DNA of 64,000 nucleotides from Owenweeksia sp964619125 (lineage in GTDB: Bacteria; Bacteroidota; Bacteroidia; Flavobacteriales; Schleiferiaceae), in the NCBI GenBank assembly GCA_964619125.1, contig CAZUCA010000010.1:1-64000 (forward strand), given 5' to 3'. The position numbers and the translations under genes were made by a program. The notes beneath the pieces are model-generated. The model searched no databases. It was not told where the DNA came from and was given only the letters and a program-made list of their open reading frames with translations. Each line of letters starts with the position of its first letter. Position 1 is the stretch's first letter. This document shows positions 62,475-64,000 of this stretch, one piece after another.

Positions 62475-62813
62475 ATGACAAGCTCACCACTTACCCCCAA
62501 CCCACCCCTTCATGGCGCCAGTATCACCAAAAGGATGTTGCAGGGCGCCATGCCAGCCTTAGTGCTCGTACTGTTGTTTTTATCAGGCACCGGTGAACCC
62601 AAGCCTGACTGGGGCCCCTATTGGATGCTCAGACCCTTAGTGGTAGTGCCGATCGCCGGTGCCATGGGCGGAGTGTTTTATTACTATTTGGAACATTTAC
62701 GCGCCATGGGCGGCGGCATGAAGGTGCTGGCAATAATCTTCAGCCTCATCGGTTACATCATTGCCATTTGGCTCGGTTTTGTTTTAGGCTTTAATGGCAC
62801 CTATTGGAATTGA
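62475..62813 (+). CDS. Small three-helix membrane protein
   Basis: The 112-residue protein has three hydrophobic helices (AMPALVLVLLFLSG; PLVVVPIAGAMGGVFYYYL; VLAIIFSLIGYIIAIWLGFVLG) and ends GFNGTYWN. Similar Bacteroidota proteins exist and carry transporter names in some annotations without visible support; I do not assign a function. It is the first gene of an operon under the shared operator. Confidence 0.55.
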   Translation: MTSSPLTPNPPLHGASITKRMLQGAMPALVLVLLFLSGTGEPKPDWGPYWMLRPLVVVPIAGAMGGVFYYYLEHLRAMGGGMKVLAIIFSLIGYIIAIWLGFVLGFNGTYWN

Positions 62814-62820
62814 ATTTGTC

Positions 62821-63579
62821 ATGCAGGATTTTGTATCAAAGGACTCAGTGGTAAGGAAGATCTGGGGCAAGAGCGACACCATCCTGGTAATATTTGCCGG
62901 GGCGGCGGCCGAGTTTGCCCTCAGCAAGGCGGTAGATTGGTTGTACTTTACCGGCCGGCTCCCTTCTGATCCGCTGGGTCGCCTCTTCTCTACCGTAGCC
63001 TATGCCCGCAAAATTGTCTTTTCGAGTGACAAATCTGCCCGGCAGGCCATCGGCCATATTGCCGCCATTCACCAGGGCGTGGAAAGCCGGCGTGGTGACC
63101 ACATTCCCGACTGGGCCTACCGTGACGTGCTCTTTATGCTGATCGACTACTCCATCCGCTCCTTCGAACTGCTCGAGCGCTCGCTAACCCATGCAGAAAA
63201 AGAGGAGGTCTTTGACGTTTTCTACCGGGTAGGTAGTGGTATGGGCATAAAAGACCTCCCCCGCAGCTTCAGCCAGTGGCAGGACAGACGTATGGAGCAA
63301 CTCTCCCAGAACCTTGAAAACAGTAATTACACTTGCGATCTCTTCCGCCAATACCGCCGGCACCTGGGCCCACTGCGCTACCGCCTGATGCTGGAATTAC
63401 AGCGTATGGTGGTGCCAGCGCTGGTGCGAAAAATGCTGGGCATGGGAAAGATCTCCCTGATAAAACCGCTGTTGGGCCTTTACAAACTGGGCCGCCTTAT
63501 CCAGCTCGACCGCATGGTGAAGGCCTTGCTGCTACCAGCCCAGTTTAAGGCGGAAATCCACGCCTTGGATGTGGTTTAA
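62821..63579 (+). CDS. MpaB-like oxygenase family protein (DUF2236)
   Basis: I start at ATG 62821 (252 residues), 7 bases after the previous stop; an ATG at 62794 would overlap that gene. The protein has VVRKIWGKSDTILVIFAGAAAEFAL, a GRLFSTVAYARKIVFSS block and a HIPDWAYRDVLFMLIDYSIRSFELL helix. This follows the oxygenase MpaB / Lcp (latex-clearing) haem-fold family, where a His holds the haem. Reaction unknown. It is coupled to the small membrane protein. Confidence 0.7.
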   Translation: MQDFVSKDSVVRKIWGKSDTILVIFAGAAAEFALSKAVDWLYFTGRLPSDPLGRLFSTVAYARKIVFSSDKSARQAIGHIAAIHQGVESRRGDHIPDWAYRDVLFMLIDYSIRSFELLERSLTHAEKEEVFDVFYRVGSGMGIKDLPRSFSQWQDRRMEQLSQNLENSNYTCDLFRQYRRHLGPLRYRLMLELQRMVVPALVRKMLGMGKISLIKPLLGLYKLGRLIQLDRMVKALLLPAQFKAEIHALDVV

Positions 63580-63605
63580 ACGCAACTATGAAAAAATCCA
63601 TCCTT

Positions 63606-64000
63606 TCAACGCTGAGTAAAAAACGGTAGCAGGGCCTGGCTATTGAGATAGAACAAATACAACAAAATCTGAAAGGCAAATATCACCAAGCCCGCCGCCA
63701 GGGCTGGACCGGCCATTTTAATAAGCGGCTTAAATTTTATCTTGAAACCGATGCCCACCATGGCTGCCACCAGCAGGTAATCGCCGCTCTGGGCAAGCCC
63801 TGAGGCCAGCTCAGCCGGTAAAAATGGCATTTGGGCGAGTATCAAGGCGATTACGAACAAGGGAATAAAGAATGGAAAGCGAAGCTTTTTAGCAGTTGTT
63901 TTCTTTCCCTGGTTCACCACAAAGAGAGTTAGAAGCAGGGGTATAATCAGGAGTATCCGTCCCATTTTCACCACCATAGCGGCGGTGCCTACCTCTGCAC
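63606..64000 (-). CDS. YeiH-family putative sulfate exporter, C-terminal part
   Basis: This is a partial gene: the frame is open through the right edge, and the residues before the first internal ATG (AEVGTAAMVVKMGR) continue the family. Visible are four membrane helices (ILLIIPLLLTLFVV; FPFFIPLFVIALILAQMPF; GDYLLVAAMVGIGFKIKF; AGLVIFAFQILLYLFYL), the C-terminal third of YeiH/UPF0324 proteins, which are proposed anion exporters. Convergent with the MpaB-like gene. Confidence 0.75.
   Translation of the reverse strand, partial: AEVGTAAMVVKMGRILLIIPLLLTLFVVNQGKKTTAKKLRFPFFIPLFVIALILAQMPFLPAELASGLAQSGDYLLVAAMVGIGFKIKFKPLIKMAGPALAAGLVIFAFQILLYLFYLNSQALLPFFTQR

Overview
The window is a chromosomal segment of a Bacteroidota bacterium, probably a Flavobacteriia-like denitrifier. 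Evidence for this is the type A T9SS C-terminal sorting domains, SprB repeats, delta-60 repeats, DUF6132, TPR regulators ending in LuxR-type helices, promoters with the TAnnTTTG -7 element, and general lack of Shine-Dalgarno sequences. No rRNA, CRISPR array, insertion sequence or intact prophage was seen. There is one tRNA, tRNA-Pro(CGG). The right edge cuts a YeiH-family transporter gene.

Layout. 0.4-7.2 kb: housekeeping and orphan genes (lipoprotein, HExxH metallopeptidase, ZIP transporter, App1-like phosphatase, methyltransferase, DinB, PLP enzyme). 7.2-13.4 kb: a decayed T9SS gene, a delta-60 T9SS protein, a cholesterol-dependent-cytolysin-like lipoprotein and a TPR/LuxR regulator. 13.5-17.3 kb: small membrane proteins, an Omp85-type barrel, a TrpF-like protein and a PRC-barrel protein. 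17.3-20.2 kb: a sulfur-transport cluster (TauE, DUF6691, YeeE) with its Crp/Fnr regulator. 20.3-21.3 kb: tRNA-Pro, a worn GIY-YIG gene and DUF3703. 21.9-33.6 kb: a six-gene operon that looks like a chaperone-usher surface-fibre system rebuilt in Bacteroidota style, including a 2,099-residue secreted protein. 35.2-42.6 kb: a 1,935-residue SprB/HYR-repeat adhesin and an OmpA-family partner. 42.7-44.3 kb: a TPR sensor with a kinase dimerisation helix but no ATPase domain. 44.6-61.3 kb: nitrogen-oxide metabolism, comprising ric, a Crp/Fnr regulator, nadAB, a complete clade-II-type nos operon (cytochrome c, nosZ, membrane protein, nosL, nosD, nosF, nosY and two more membrane proteins) and a copper-uptake operon with an OprC/NosA-like receptor. 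61.5-63.6 kb: two small operons sharing one palindromic operator, one of which encodes a winged-helix regulator.

How they work together. The nos, nadAB, copper-uptake and 45.8-kb membrane-protein promoters each carry a TGAy-N4-rTCA box upstream of a TAnnTTTG element. In three of the four the box centre lies exactly 29.5 bp from the first T of that element, the geometry expected of a class II activator near -41.5. The Crp/Fnr protein at 45,919 is the obvious candidate. The sulfur cluster uses a different box, CGTAAC-N4-GTTACG, at the same 29.5-bp distance, and its Crp/Fnr protein has lost the recognition-helix glutamate that reads the G of TGA. A second palindrome, GACAAnnTTGTC, sits at ric and at nos and may be the site of a separate NO-responsive repressor. 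The copper receptor would feed the copper enzyme NosZ and its NosL/NosDFY maturation system.
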